Assembly (NCBI GenBank): GCA_003021505.1
Contig: PXPT01000119.1
Location: forward strand, 1-37,823
Length of the DNA: 37,823 nt
DNA from: Cyanobacteria bacterium QS_4_48_99
GTDB taxonomy: Bacteria > Cyanobacteriota > Cyanobacteriia > Cyanobacteriales > Rubidibacteraceae
Reading direction: 5' to 3'
Shown: positions 27,512 through 35,065 of the stretch, piece after piece
How the letters are laid out: each line of letters opens with the position of its first letter
How positions within the stretch are numbered: the stretch's first letter is position 1
The notes under the pieces: generated by a model
Told to the model about the DNA's origin: nothing
Databases searched by the model: none
Seen by the model: the letters and a program-made list of their open reading frames with translations, nothing else
Made by a program: the position numbers and the translations under genes

Positions 27512-28132
27512 GTGGAAGAAAGTTCTCTCATCGAAAAGCGGGACTACACTCTAATTATCGATAAGAGTGGTAGTATGTCCACCCAGGATCAACCGGGTGA
27601 AAAAAGTCGCTGGTTGGCGGCACAAGAGTCTACTCTGGCACTAGCTAAAGAGTGCGAACACTTCGATCCCGATGGGATTACAGTTTATTTGTTTTCTGCT
27701 CGCTTCAAACGATACGATAACGTGACCTCAGATAGAGTCACCCGTATTTACCAGGACAACAGTCCCATGGGTCGCACCGACCTTGCTGGTGTACTAAACG
27801 ATGCGATTGACAACTACTTTCAGCGCAAGGCGGCAGGACAGACTAAGCCGAACGGAGAGACAATTTTAGTAATCACAGACGGCGAACCTGATGACCGCAA
27901 AGCAGTCATGCGAGCAATCATCGACGCGTCTAGTCAAATCGAACGGGAAGAAGAACTGGGGATTTCTCTAATTCAAGTCGGCACGGATCCCAAGGTAACG
28001 GAGTTTCTCAAAGCTCTAGACGATCAACTCATTACGGCTGGGGCAAAGTGCGACCTGGTTGACACCATCACAATGGAAGGAATGGAAAACCTTACCCTAC
28101 CAGAAGTGCTGCTCAACGCCATCAAAGACTGA
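27512..28132 (+). CDS. von Willebrand factor type A domain protein
   Basis: The 206-residue protein is a single cytosolic VWA domain with no signal peptide. The metal-ion-dependent adhesion site is complete: DKSGS (17-21), T89 in GRTDLAGVLNDAID, and D123 in VITDGEPDD. It starts with GTG behind a perfect AGGAGG. Such stand-alone VWA proteins resemble TerF/TerY-type factors of stress and tellurium-resistance clusters, but no Ter gene is nearby, so its partner is unknown. It sits between ndhN and ldpA on the same strand, 245 nt before ldpA. Confidence 0.85.
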   Translation: MEESSLIEKRDYTLIIDKSGSMSTQDQPGEKSRWLAAQESTLALAKECEHFDPDGITVYLFSARFKRYDNVTSDRVTRIYQDNSPMGRTDLAGVLNDAIDNYFQRKAAGQTKPNGETILVITDGEPDDRKAVMRAIIDASSQIEREEELGISLIQVGTDPKVTEFLKALDDQLITAGAKCDLVDTITMEGMENLTLPEVLLNAIKD

Positions 28133-28377
28133 GCGATTCGCTCTCCGCTACATTCGAGGGTGGGAGGGGACCGTGGCTCCGCTTGGTCTGGTCCGGCAGC
28201 GCACGCGTGCTCAAGGGCAAATAGGGAATATCATTGTAAAATGTAAAGGTAGATTCGTACCGGTGACGACAGGCGGGTCGTCACTCCGAAAAAGGTAGCA
28301 GGAGTACATCCGAACCGAGTACCAAGCCAGCGCTAGCATTGTACGCGATTTAGCGGCTGGAGCCGTCGCAATCAAAC
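28133..28377. other. Structured spacer upstream of ldpA
   Basis: Two strong hairpins are visible. GTGACGAC / GTCGTCAC forms a perfect 8-bp stem with a 6-nt loop at 28263-28284. CCAGCGCTA / TAGCGGCTGG forms a 9-bp stem with one bulged base and a 15-nt loop at 28327-28360, ending 17 nt before the ldpA GTG. The spacer could hold a small RNA or a regulatory leader for ldpA. It matches no RNA family I recognise. Confidence 0.4.
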
Positions 28378-29661
28378 GTGAGTGAGTTGTACGATCCTTT
28401 ATGTTCATTAAGGGAAGGTCACTGGTTCAAGCTAATCTGCGGAGCTAGCTTCCAATACCTCCCTGCCGTTCGCAGCCTTACTTTAGCCTACGCCCTTGCC
28501 GGGGCAGATTGCATTGATGTTGCCGCTGACCCGGCGGTAATTACTGCGGCGAAAGATGCACTTAGGGTAGCTGATGACCTCGCCGAATCGGCTGCGGCGA
28601 AAGAGTATAGCGTTCCAGGCTCGCCGTGGTTGATGGTCAGCCTGAATGATGGGGAAGACCCCCATTTCCGCAAAGCAGAATTTGACTCCACAGAGTGCCC
28701 ATCCCAATGTCACCGCCCTTGTGAAGCAGTTTGCCCAGCAGAAGCAATTAGCTTCCAAGATTTGGGGGGAAACATTTCCGGTGGAGTGGATGAGCAGCGT
28801 TGCTATGGCTGTGGTCGTTGCCTACCAGTCTGTCCTAGCCAGTTGATCCAAACTCGCTCAGTAGTTTCCACTCCCGAAGCAGTTGCTCCCCAAATTGCCT
28901 CAAGCGCGATTGACGCGATTGAAATCCACACGCAAGTGGGGCGCGAGCGAGAATTTCAAAGAGTCTGGGAGGCGATCGCGCCCTACGTGGACGAACTGAA
29001 ACTCTTGGCAATTAGTTGTCCAGATGGTCCCGGTTTAATTGAGTACCTGCATACTCTCTATGAGGTGATCGCGCCCTTGCCCTGTCCCCTAATTTGGCAA
29101 ACGGATGGACGCCCCATGAGTGGAGATCTGGGCGTGGGCACCACCCGCGCCACAGTTAAACTGGCGCAAAAAGTTCTCACTGCCCGAATTCCAGGATACG
29201 TCCAGCTTGCAGGCGGCACCAATCAACACACGGTTGATAAACTCCAAGCAGCAGGTCTTCTTAGGGGATGGGGAGCAGAGGAGAAAGAAGACGCGGGGAC
29301 GCGGGGACACGGGGACACAAAGAGCAGAGGAGAGACTAACGCACTCGGAAACTATTTCCCCTCAGCACCTCCGCACCTGGGCACCTCTGCACAGAACACC
29401 TCTTCACTCCTCACTCCTCACTCCTCACCATCTATTGCCGGAATCGCCTATGGGAGTTATGCCCGCTCTCTGCTCTCACCTACTTTTGAGGAATTAGACA
29501 AGCTGAATTATCAAAACGTTGATGCTAATTCTGCTATAGCTCAACCTGCTCAACTAGAAGCGTACCCGCATCTACTCTGGAGCGCCGTTAAACAAGCCCA
29601 CTCCTTAGTATCTCAAATTAAGTCATCCGTGCCCATGCCACAATCTCTACTCCATTCCTGA
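28378..29661 (+). CDS. ldpA: LdpA-type iron-sulfur protein with an in-frame repeat insertion
   Basis: LdpA senses redox state and feeds light information into the cyanobacterial circadian clock. The start region reads SELYDPLCSLREGHWFKLIC and then ASFQYLPAVRSLTLAYALAG. Two Fe-S motifs are complete: CxxxCxxxCxxxCP (C107, C111, C115, C119) and CxxCxxCxxxCP (C142, C145, C148, C152). Residues about 297-351 are a low-complexity insert encoded by GGACGCGG and CACTCCTCACTCC repeats; the family sequence resumes at IAGIAYGSYARSLLSP. The reading frame is intact across the insert. The start is GTG with no clear ribosome-binding site, so it could lie a few codons downstream. Confidence 0.85.
   Translation: MSELYDPLCSLREGHWFKLICGASFQYLPAVRSLTLAYALAGADCIDVAADPAVITAAKDALRVADDLAESAAAKEYSVPGSPWLMVSLNDGEDPHFRKAEFDSTECPSQCHRPCEAVCPAEAISFQDLGGNISGGVDEQRCYGCGRCLPVCPSQLIQTRSVVSTPEAVAPQIASSAIDAIEIHTQVGREREFQRVWEAIAPYVDELKLLAISCPDGPGLIEYLHTLYEVIAPLPCPLIWQTDGRPMSGDLGVGTTRATVKLAQKVLTARIPGYVQLAGGTNQHTVDKLQAAGLLRGWGAEEKEDAGTRGHGDTKSRGETNALGNYFPSAPPHLGTSAQNTSSLLTPHSSPSIAGIAYGSYARSLLSPTFEELDKLNYQNVDANSAIAQPAQLEAYPHLLWSAVKQAHSLVSQIKSSVPMPQSLLHS
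29268..29432. repeat. Interspersed repeat inserted in the ldpA coding sequence
   Basis: G-rich GACGCGGGGACGCGGGGACA steps, a mirrored ACCTCCGCACCTGGGCACCT part, and a final (TCACTCC)n tract (about 29404-29428). The first module is the same repeat as upstream of deoC at 366-393. Its length, about 165 nt, is a multiple of three, so ldpA stays open. Confidence 0.75.
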
Positions 29662-29726
29662 ACTAATCCTAGTAAGGCACCCATACCGACAGACGACCCT
29701 GCCAGTTTTTCTTAACCGTTGTCATT

Positions 29727-31562
29727 ATGGTCACTCCCAACGAGATCAATCCTTCTCAAAACCAGACCTTATCGGAACAAGCCTCACTTGCGGAAGAAGA
29801 GGACACTTCCCAAGAAATTCAGATTACAGATGACCTCAATGATCTGCTCAAAATTCTGCCAGCAGAAATTCGTTCTAAGCTAGAGCAGCATCCCTCTAAG
29901 GAGAGCTTAATTGAAGTTGTTATGGATCTGGGACGACTGCCAGAGGCTCGCTTTTCCGACAAAGCCGAGTACCTCAGCGAAACCCCGGTTTCTAAAGAAG
30001 ACTTGGAGCATTGCAGCAACCAAGTGGGGATGTTTAGTGGTGACAACCGAGCAGGCATCGAACGAACCCTGCACCGCATTAGTGCTATCCGCAACCGTAC
30101 CGGTGAGATTATTGGCTTAACCTGCCGCATCGGGAGAGCTGTTTATGGCACGATTGGCATGATTCGCGACTTAGTAGAGACGGGTGGCTCTATTTTGATG
30201 TTGGGTCGTCCTGGGGTGGGTAAAACCACCGCACTACGCGAAATTGCCAGAGTTTTAGCAGATGATATCGACAAGCGGGTAGTTATTATCGACACCTCGA
30301 ATGAAATTGCAGGCGACGGAGATGTTCCCCATCCGGCAATTGGTCGTGCCCGCAGAATGCAAGTAGCCCGCCCGGAATTGCAGCATCAGGTGATGATTGA
30401 AGCGGTAGAAAACCACATGCCAGAAGTAGTGGTCATTGATGAAATTGGCACAGAACTAGAAGCCCTGGCTGCCCGCACCATTGCAGAGCGCGGGGTACAA
30501 TTGGTGGGCACAGCACACGGCAACCGCCTAGAAAACCTGATTAAGAATCCCACCCTATCAGACCTAATTGGTGGAATTCAGGCAGTTACTTTGGGAGATG
30601 AGGAAGCTAGACGCCGAGGGTCTCAGAAAAGTGTCTTGGAGCGCAAGGCTCCTCCCACCTTTGAAATTGCCGTAGAAATGCTAGAGCGGCAACGCTGGGT
30701 GGTGCATGAGGACGTTGCAGAAACCATTGACCAGATGCTGCGGGGGCGAGAGCCTGAGCCGCAAGTCAGAACTGTTAACGAGCAGGGTGAGGTAAGTGTA
30801 ACGCGGGAACTCCCCAGCACTTCTACAAGTCTGAGCAACCCAGCCCAACCTCGCCCCTTGATGGGAGAGAACGGACAAAGCACTGCTCCAGCGCAACCCA
30901 CTGGCTGGCGAGCTTCGGGAAGCATGAGTCCGCTCCCCCCCCCACAAGCGACGCGAACTGCTAAAAAACAGGACTTTGAGCAGATGTTGGATCAATCCTG
31001 GTATCAGCATGAGGGATGGAGTAACAAGGTGCGAACACCGGGACCCAATGGAGAGGATTTGCCCGTCTATGTCTATCCCTATGGCATCAGCCGCAATCAG
31101 CTAGAACAAGTGCTAGAGGTGCTGGAGCTGCCTGTGGTTTTAACTAAGGATATGGATAGTGCCGATGCCATGCTTGCGCTGCGATCGCAGGTCAAAAAAA
31201 ATTCTAAACTGCGGCAGATTGCGAAAAACCGAGGCTTGTCCATTCATGCAGTCAAAGCAGGTACCACTCCCCAGATTACCAAGGCTTTGCGGCGCTTGTT
31301 GAATCTGGATGAGTCCCATGTGCCCGAAACTAGCGATATGCGCCTATTCACCCAAAGCGGTAGCGACGATGAAATTGAGGCGCTGGAAGAAGCCAGACTG
31401 GCAGTTGAACAAGTGGTAATTCCTAAGGGGCAGCCTGTGGAGCTACTCCCGCGCTCGGCAAAGGTACGCAAGATGCAACACGAGTTCGCCGAACATTATC
31501 GCCTTAAATCCAACAGCTTTGGCGATGAACCCAACAGACGTCTGCGGATTTATCCGGCATAA
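29727..31562 (+). CDS. Ycf45-like AAA ATPase with R3H domain
   Basis: The 611-residue protein belongs to the cyanobacterial and plastid Ycf45 family, related to the SpoIIIAA ATPases. Walker A is GRPGVGKTT (160-168) and Walker B is VVVIDEIG (234-241), preceded by AVYGTIGMIRDLVETGGSIL. A linker of about 120 residues is rich in proline, serine and glutamine. The C-terminal half ends with a single-stranded-nucleic-acid-binding R3H region (RKMQHEFAEHYRLKSNSFGD). Function is not established; a nucleic-acid-remodelling role is inferred from the domains. It starts 65 nt after ldpA on the same strand. Confidence 0.88.
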   Translation: MVTPNEINPSQNQTLSEQASLAEEEDTSQEIQITDDLNDLLKILPAEIRSKLEQHPSKESLIEVVMDLGRLPEARFSDKAEYLSETPVSKEDLEHCSNQVGMFSGDNRAGIERTLHRISAIRNRTGEIIGLTCRIGRAVYGTIGMIRDLVETGGSILMLGRPGVGKTTALREIARVLADDIDKRVVIIDTSNEIAGDGDVPHPAIGRARRMQVARPELQHQVMIEAVENHMPEVVVIDEIGTELEALAARTIAERGVQLVGTAHGNRLENLIKNPTLSDLIGGIQAVTLGDEEARRRGSQKSVLERKAPPTFEIAVEMLERQRWVVHEDVAETIDQMLRGREPEPQVRTVNEQGEVSVTRELPSTSTSLSNPAQPRPLMGENGQSTAPAQPTGWRASGSMSPLPPPQATRTAKKQDFEQMLDQSWYQHEGWSNKVRTPGPNGEDLPVYVYPYGISRNQLEQVLEVLELPVVLTKDMDSADAMLALRSQVKKNSKLRQIAKNRGLSIHAVKAGTTPQITKALRRLLNLDESHVPETSDMRLFTQSGSDDEIEALEEARLAVEQVVIPKGQPVELLPRSAKVRKMQHEFAEHYRLKSNSFGDEPNRRLRIYPA

Positions 31563-31620
31563 GGGGACAATTGCTAATTGCTAATTGTTGGTTGCAATTG
31601 ACCATTAGCCATTAGGGATT
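31563..31620. repeat. CTAATTGC simple repeat after the Ycf45-like gene
   Basis: AATTGCTAATTGCTAATTG steps followed by CCATTAGCCATTAG, the same vocabulary as at 1160-1209 and 21973-21997. Confidence 0.55.
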
Positions 31621-31708
31621 AGCTTTTCCTGTCCCCAATCTTTTCCCATCTCTCGCTAATGCCCTACAAAATTTGATAGCCTATCGGAATAAGTTTGGGA
31701 ACGGGTAT

Positions 31709-32878
31709 ATGAGCGTGGATATTCAAATTGGTCAGGGGAAGACGGCTCGCCGAACTCTTGGAATTGATGAAATTGCACTGGTTCCTGGAAGGCGAACTTT
31801 AGACCCTAGTTTGGCAGACACTCGCTGGCGCATTGGCAGTATCGAACGAGAAATTCCGATTATTGCCAGTGCCATGGACAGTGTGGTTAATGTCTCGACA
31901 GCAAGGTTTCTGTCAGAGTTGGGAGCATTGGGAGTTCTGAATTTAGAAGGCATCCAAACTCGCTATCATGAGCCAGAGCCGTTGCTAGAACGCATTGCCT
32001 CAGTGGAAAAGTCAGAGTTCGTGGAGTTAATGCAGGAACTCTACACCAAGCCGATTGAGCCAGAGTTAATCCAACAGCGGATTGCCGAGATTAAAGAGCG
32101 GGGTGGTATGGCAGCAGTGAGTGCCACACCTGCGGGAGCGATGAAATACGGCGAAGCAGTGGCAGAGGCAGGAGCAGATTTATTGTTCTTGCAGGCAACT
32201 GTCGTTTCCACTGCTCATCTCTCTACTGAGTCAGTCAACCCTCTCGATGTAGCGGAGTTCTGCCGAGAGATGCCGATGCCCGTGATTGTGGGGAATTGCG
32301 TTACCTACGAAGTTGCCCTGGATTTAATGAAGGCGGGAGCGGCTGGCATTCTTGTTGGCATTGGTCCTGGGGCGGCTTGTACGTCTCGCGGCGTGTTGGG
32401 AGTTGGTGTTCCCCAAGCAACTGCTGTGGCTGATTGTGCTGCCGCCAGAGAGGATTACTATCAACAAACGGGTAACTATGTGAGCATAATTGCCGATGGG
32501 GGATTGACAACTGGAGGGGATATTTGTAAATGCATTGCCTGTGGTGCCGATGCCGTGATGATTGGTTCCCCCTTGGCGAGAGCCGCAGAAGCACCAGGAA
32601 AAGGTTTCCACTGGGGAATGGCAACGCCGAGTCCAGTTTTGCCACGGGGAACTCGCATTCGCGTGGGCACGACTGGTACCCTCAAGGAAATTCTTACAGG
32701 ACCTGCACACCTCGATGATGGAACCCATAATCTCTTGGGGGCACTACAAACTAGTATGGGGACTTTAGGGGCGAAGAATATTGCCGAGATGCAGCAAGCC
32801 GAAATCGCGATCGCGCCCTCTTTGTTAACCGAAGGTAAGGTTTACCAGAAGGCACAGCAATTGGGCATGGGGAAGTAA
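31709..32878 (+). CDS. guaB3: GuaB3-type IMP dehydrogenase family protein (no CBS domains)
   Basis: IMP dehydrogenases oxidise IMP to XMP with NAD+, the committed step of GTP synthesis. The 389-residue protein has a TIM barrel with the catalytic-cysteine loop [17 protein letters not shown] (C224) and the following [21 protein letters not shown] phosphate site, [14 protein letters not shown] and a C-terminal flap. The two CBS modules of standard GuaB are missing, and the length fits the cyanobacterial and actinobacterial GuaB3 group. I start at ATG 31709 ([15 protein letters not shown]); a GTG two codons on is also possible. It ends 33 nt before a strong terminator hairpin. Confidence 0.9.
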   Translation: MSVDIQIGQGKTARRTLGIDEIALVPGRRTLDPSLADTRWRIGSIEREIPIIASAMDSVVNVSTARFLSELGALGVLNLEGIQTRYHEPEPLLERIASVEKSEFVELMQELYTKPIEPELIQQRIAEIKERGGMAAVSATPAGAMKYGEAVAEAGADLLFLQATVVSTAHLSTESVNPLDVAEFCREMPMPVIVGNCVTYEVALDLMKAGAAGILVGIGPGAACTSRGVLGVGVPQATAVADCAAAREDYYQQTGNYVSIIADGGLTTGGDICKCIACGADAVMIGSPLARAAEAPGKGFHWGMATPSPVLPRGTRIRVGTTGTLKEILTGPAHLDDGTHNLLGALQTSMGTLGAKNIAEMQQAEIAIAPSLLTEGKVYQKAQQLGMGK

Positions 32879-32911
32879 TATAACTATTTCTACACTCTCC
32901 AAACAAGAAAA

Positions 32912-32938
32912 AGCCCGGCACTGAAGCCGGGTTATTTA
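32912..32938 (-). terminator. Bidirectional intrinsic terminator
   Basis: AGCCCGGC ... GCCGGGTT pair over 8 bp with a 6-nt ACTGAA loop. On the minus strand the stem is followed by a CTTTTTCTTG U-tract, a strong terminator for the tRNA transcript. On the plus strand TTATTT follows, weaker but usable for guaB3. Confidence 0.8.
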
Positions 32939-33045
32939 CGCTGACACTCTTCGGAGCAGGCGTGAGAGGAACTCGATCGCCAACTTATTTTCTATTTTGC
33001 GATGTAAAAGTGAAACTGAGGTAAAGTGAGTGAATCTCGTAATCA

Positions 33046-33119
33046 TGGAGAATAGGGGACTCGAACCCCTAGCCTCTGCGGTGCGATCGCAGCGCTCTAC
33101 CAGATTGAGCTAATTCCCC
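33046..33119 (-). tRNA. tRNA-Ala (anticodon CGC)
   Basis: A 74-nt cloverleaf can be read on the minus strand: acceptor GGGGAAT/ATTCTCC (one G-U), D stem GCTC/GAGC, anticodon stem CTGCG/CGCAG with loop ATCGCAC giving CGC, and T arm AGGGG-TTCGAGT-CCCCT. The discriminator base is A, as in alanine tRNAs. CCA is not encoded. The anticodon reads GCG codons. The HIP1 octamer GCGATCGC spans the 5' side of the anticodon stem and loop. Confidence 0.92.
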
Positions 33120-33147
33120 TTTTTACTCACGATAACAAGATACTATT

Positions 33148-33876
33148 CTAGCATTCACTCACCCTTGCCGACGATGAAGCCTCGGAAAACACCTGCTCTA
33201 CCCGTTCTAGTTCTAGTTCACCAAGATGATCCACTGTCCAGTGAGCTTGGCGTTGGAGCATATGAAAGGGATAGGTGTTCGCAACGCCCACAACCTGCAT
33301 TTCTGCGCGTTTTGCTGCTTCAATTCCTGTTAGGGTATCTTCAATGACTAGGCAATTCGAGGGTTGCAATTGTAAATCAGGATATTTCTGATTGAGGCGT
33401 TCCACTGCTAGCAAATACCCCTCGGGTGCTGGCTTGCTGGCTGGGAGTTCATCTCCGGCAACGATGGCACTAAAAAACTGCGCTAACTCAGCGTGATTGA
33501 GAATCAACTCCACTTCCTCTCGCAGTGCCCCACTCACCACCCCCATGACTAACCCAGTGGCTTGGAGTTGTGAAATTAAATCCGCCAGCCCTGGGTAAAT
33601 CGGTAACTTTTCTAGCTGTTCTAGCTGTTGTTTGAAAGCTACTGCCTTATTAGCAAGAAGTTGATTTAAGTAGTCTTCGCTCACTACTCGCCCACGACGA
33701 GAGAGAATTTCACTCAGACAAGTGCGATTGTTCCTTCCCAGACACACTTCCCGATACTCTTGTGCGGAAGTACGCAAATTCTCACCAAGCAGAATCTCTT
33801 CAATCAAAGCTTGGTGAATCGACTCATCGTTAACAATTACGCCGTTGAAGTCAAATAGAACTGTCTTCAAATTCAT
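33148..33876 (-). CDS. HAD-superfamily hydrolase (beta-phosphoglucomutase/phosphatase branch)
   Basis: The 242-residue protein starts MNLKTVLFDFNGVIVND at ATG 33876-33874; the frame extends upstream into the methyltransferase gene without similarity. Motif I is DFNG, with D9 as nucleophile but N11 where most members have the acid/base aspartate. Motif II is VVSGA, motif III is the lysine in ASKPAPEGY, and motif IV is VIEDTLTGIEAAKRA. A helical cap lies between. The substrate is a phosphorylated sugar or similar small molecule, unknown. It begins 11 nt after the methyltransferase stop, so the two are probably one operon. Confidence 0.85.
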   Translation of the reverse strand: MNLKTVLFDFNGVIVNDESIHQALIEEILLGENLRTSAQEYREVCLGRNNRTCLSEILSRRGRVVSEDYLNQLLANKAVAFKQQLEQLEKLPIYPGLADLISQLQATGLVMGVVSGALREEVELILNHAELAQFFSAIVAGDELPASKPAPEGYLLAVERLNQKYPDLQLQPSNCLVIEDTLTGIEAAKRAEMQVVGVANTYPFHMLQRQAHWTVDHLGELELERVEQVFSEASSSARVSEC

Positions 33877-33887
33877 GTTGCTGTCTA

Positions 33888-34769
33888 CTAGGCTGGGGCA
33901 GGAATCTCGGAGGAATCCCAATCTTTTCCTGTGGCGCTGGCTGCTTGGCGTTGCGGAACAGCGTCTTTGGCAGGAACGGGTTTTGTTCCCCAGCTCACCT
34001 GATTAACCCACCACAGTTGCTCTGTTTCCACCGCCTCGAAACCGGCTGCTCCCATCCAGGCATCCAGATTGCCTGCTGCATAGTCTCTAATGTAGGGTTC
34101 TTCAAAAATCTCAGTTAGCCAACTGGCTTGTTGCAGCGTGTTTTGATTGCCATCGAGAATTAAGACTTGTCCCCCTGGGGTAAGCAACCGAAAGCACTCT
34201 CGCAAAATTGAGCGAGTAGCTGTTGGAGGGGTTTCGTGAAATAACAATGATGCAGTCACTAAATCAAAATGAGCATCGGGGAAGCCTGTATCTTCAGCAT
34301 TGCCATGACGCCAGTGGATGTCTAAACTAGCTTCACGGGCTTTGTAGTCTGCCATCACTAGCATATAGGGGGATAAATCGAGTCCGAGAACCTCGGCTGC
34401 TGGGAAGGCACGTTTCAACATTAGCGTTGTGGAGCCTGTGCCGCAGCCTAAGTCAAGAATTCGTCGCGGCTGAACCTGAATCTTGTCAGTTGCGTCTTGA
34501 CGTACCCAGGTTTCATTGGGGGGAACAAAATACTGGGTGATGGGGTCATAGGAGACTGAGGCACCAGGATTTAAGTAGCCGCCCTCAATGCCGTGAAAGT
34601 TCTGAGAGCGGTAGTAGTGAGGATAGACGAGGTTGGGTTGGGCGAAGCGGTTGCTCTCGGCTTCCCAGTCCACACTTTTGTAAAAATGCCTTAGCTTCTC
34701 CTCATCGATCAATGAGCGAACGATGGGCTTTAGGAAGCGCTCCCAAATTGTATCTTGACCAACTGCCAT
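33888..34769 (-). CDS. SAM-dependent methyltransferase
   Basis: The 293-residue protein has a class I Rossmann methyltransferase fold. Motif I is ILDLGCGTGSTTLMLK (104-119), the acidic motif is AAEVLGLDLSPYML, and HFDLVTASLLFHETPP and GGQVLILDGNQ follow. The N-terminal 90 residues (YFVPPNETW, HYYRSQNFHGIEGGYLNPGA) resemble cyanobacterial methyltransferases of unknown substrate. It is probably co-transcribed with the HAD gene. Confidence 0.85.
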   Translation of the reverse strand: MAVGQDTIWERFLKPIVRSLIDEEKLRHFYKSVDWEAESNRFAQPNLVYPHYYRSQNFHGIEGGYLNPGASVSYDPITQYFVPPNETWVRQDATDKIQVQPRRILDLGCGTGSTTLMLKRAFPAAEVLGLDLSPYMLVMADYKAREASLDIHWRHGNAEDTGFPDAHFDLVTASLLFHETPPTATRSILRECFRLLTPGGQVLILDGNQNTLQQASWLTEIFEEPYIRDYAAGNLDAWMGAAGFEAVETEQLWWVNQVSWGTKPVPAKDAVPQRQAASATGKDWDSSEIPAPA

Positions 34770-35065
34770 AGGTGATTAATCAGAAACGATACTCACTGTC
34801 ATTCTAAGTCTGCTTGATTAAATGCTAGCGTTTCACAAATTTTAACTGAATTTTTAGCTTAGGATAACTGCTCTGTACTCAAACGCGAAATGTTTGACTG
34901 CTGTTTCCCAAAAAATCGATTATGCCGCAATCTCAGAGGAAGGCTACCAGGGTAAAATGTGGATCTATTTTTACACGGAACATACTGCCTGTTCTTAAGT
35001 CGATAGATGTGTAGTAGAGTTACATCGTATCGCCGTAACTCAGATCACAAAAATTACAAGAAATC
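34770..35065. other. Divergent promoter region between the methyltransferase and fasciclin genes
   Basis: This AT-rich spacer of 296 nt has no gene. It must hold divergent promoters, but I cannot fix a convincing pair of hexamers. TAGTAGAGTTACATCGTATC and CCGTAACTCAGATCAC shortly before the fasciclin start contain a GAGTTAC/GTAACTC inverted repeat (35017-35041) that could be an operator. Confidence 0.4.

Noticed and set aside
32301-32728. Minus-strand frames of 114 and 134 codons inside guaB3
   Set aside because: They are shadows of a strongly conserved plus-strand gene, with compositions such as repeated histidine/serine/glutamine that match no family.
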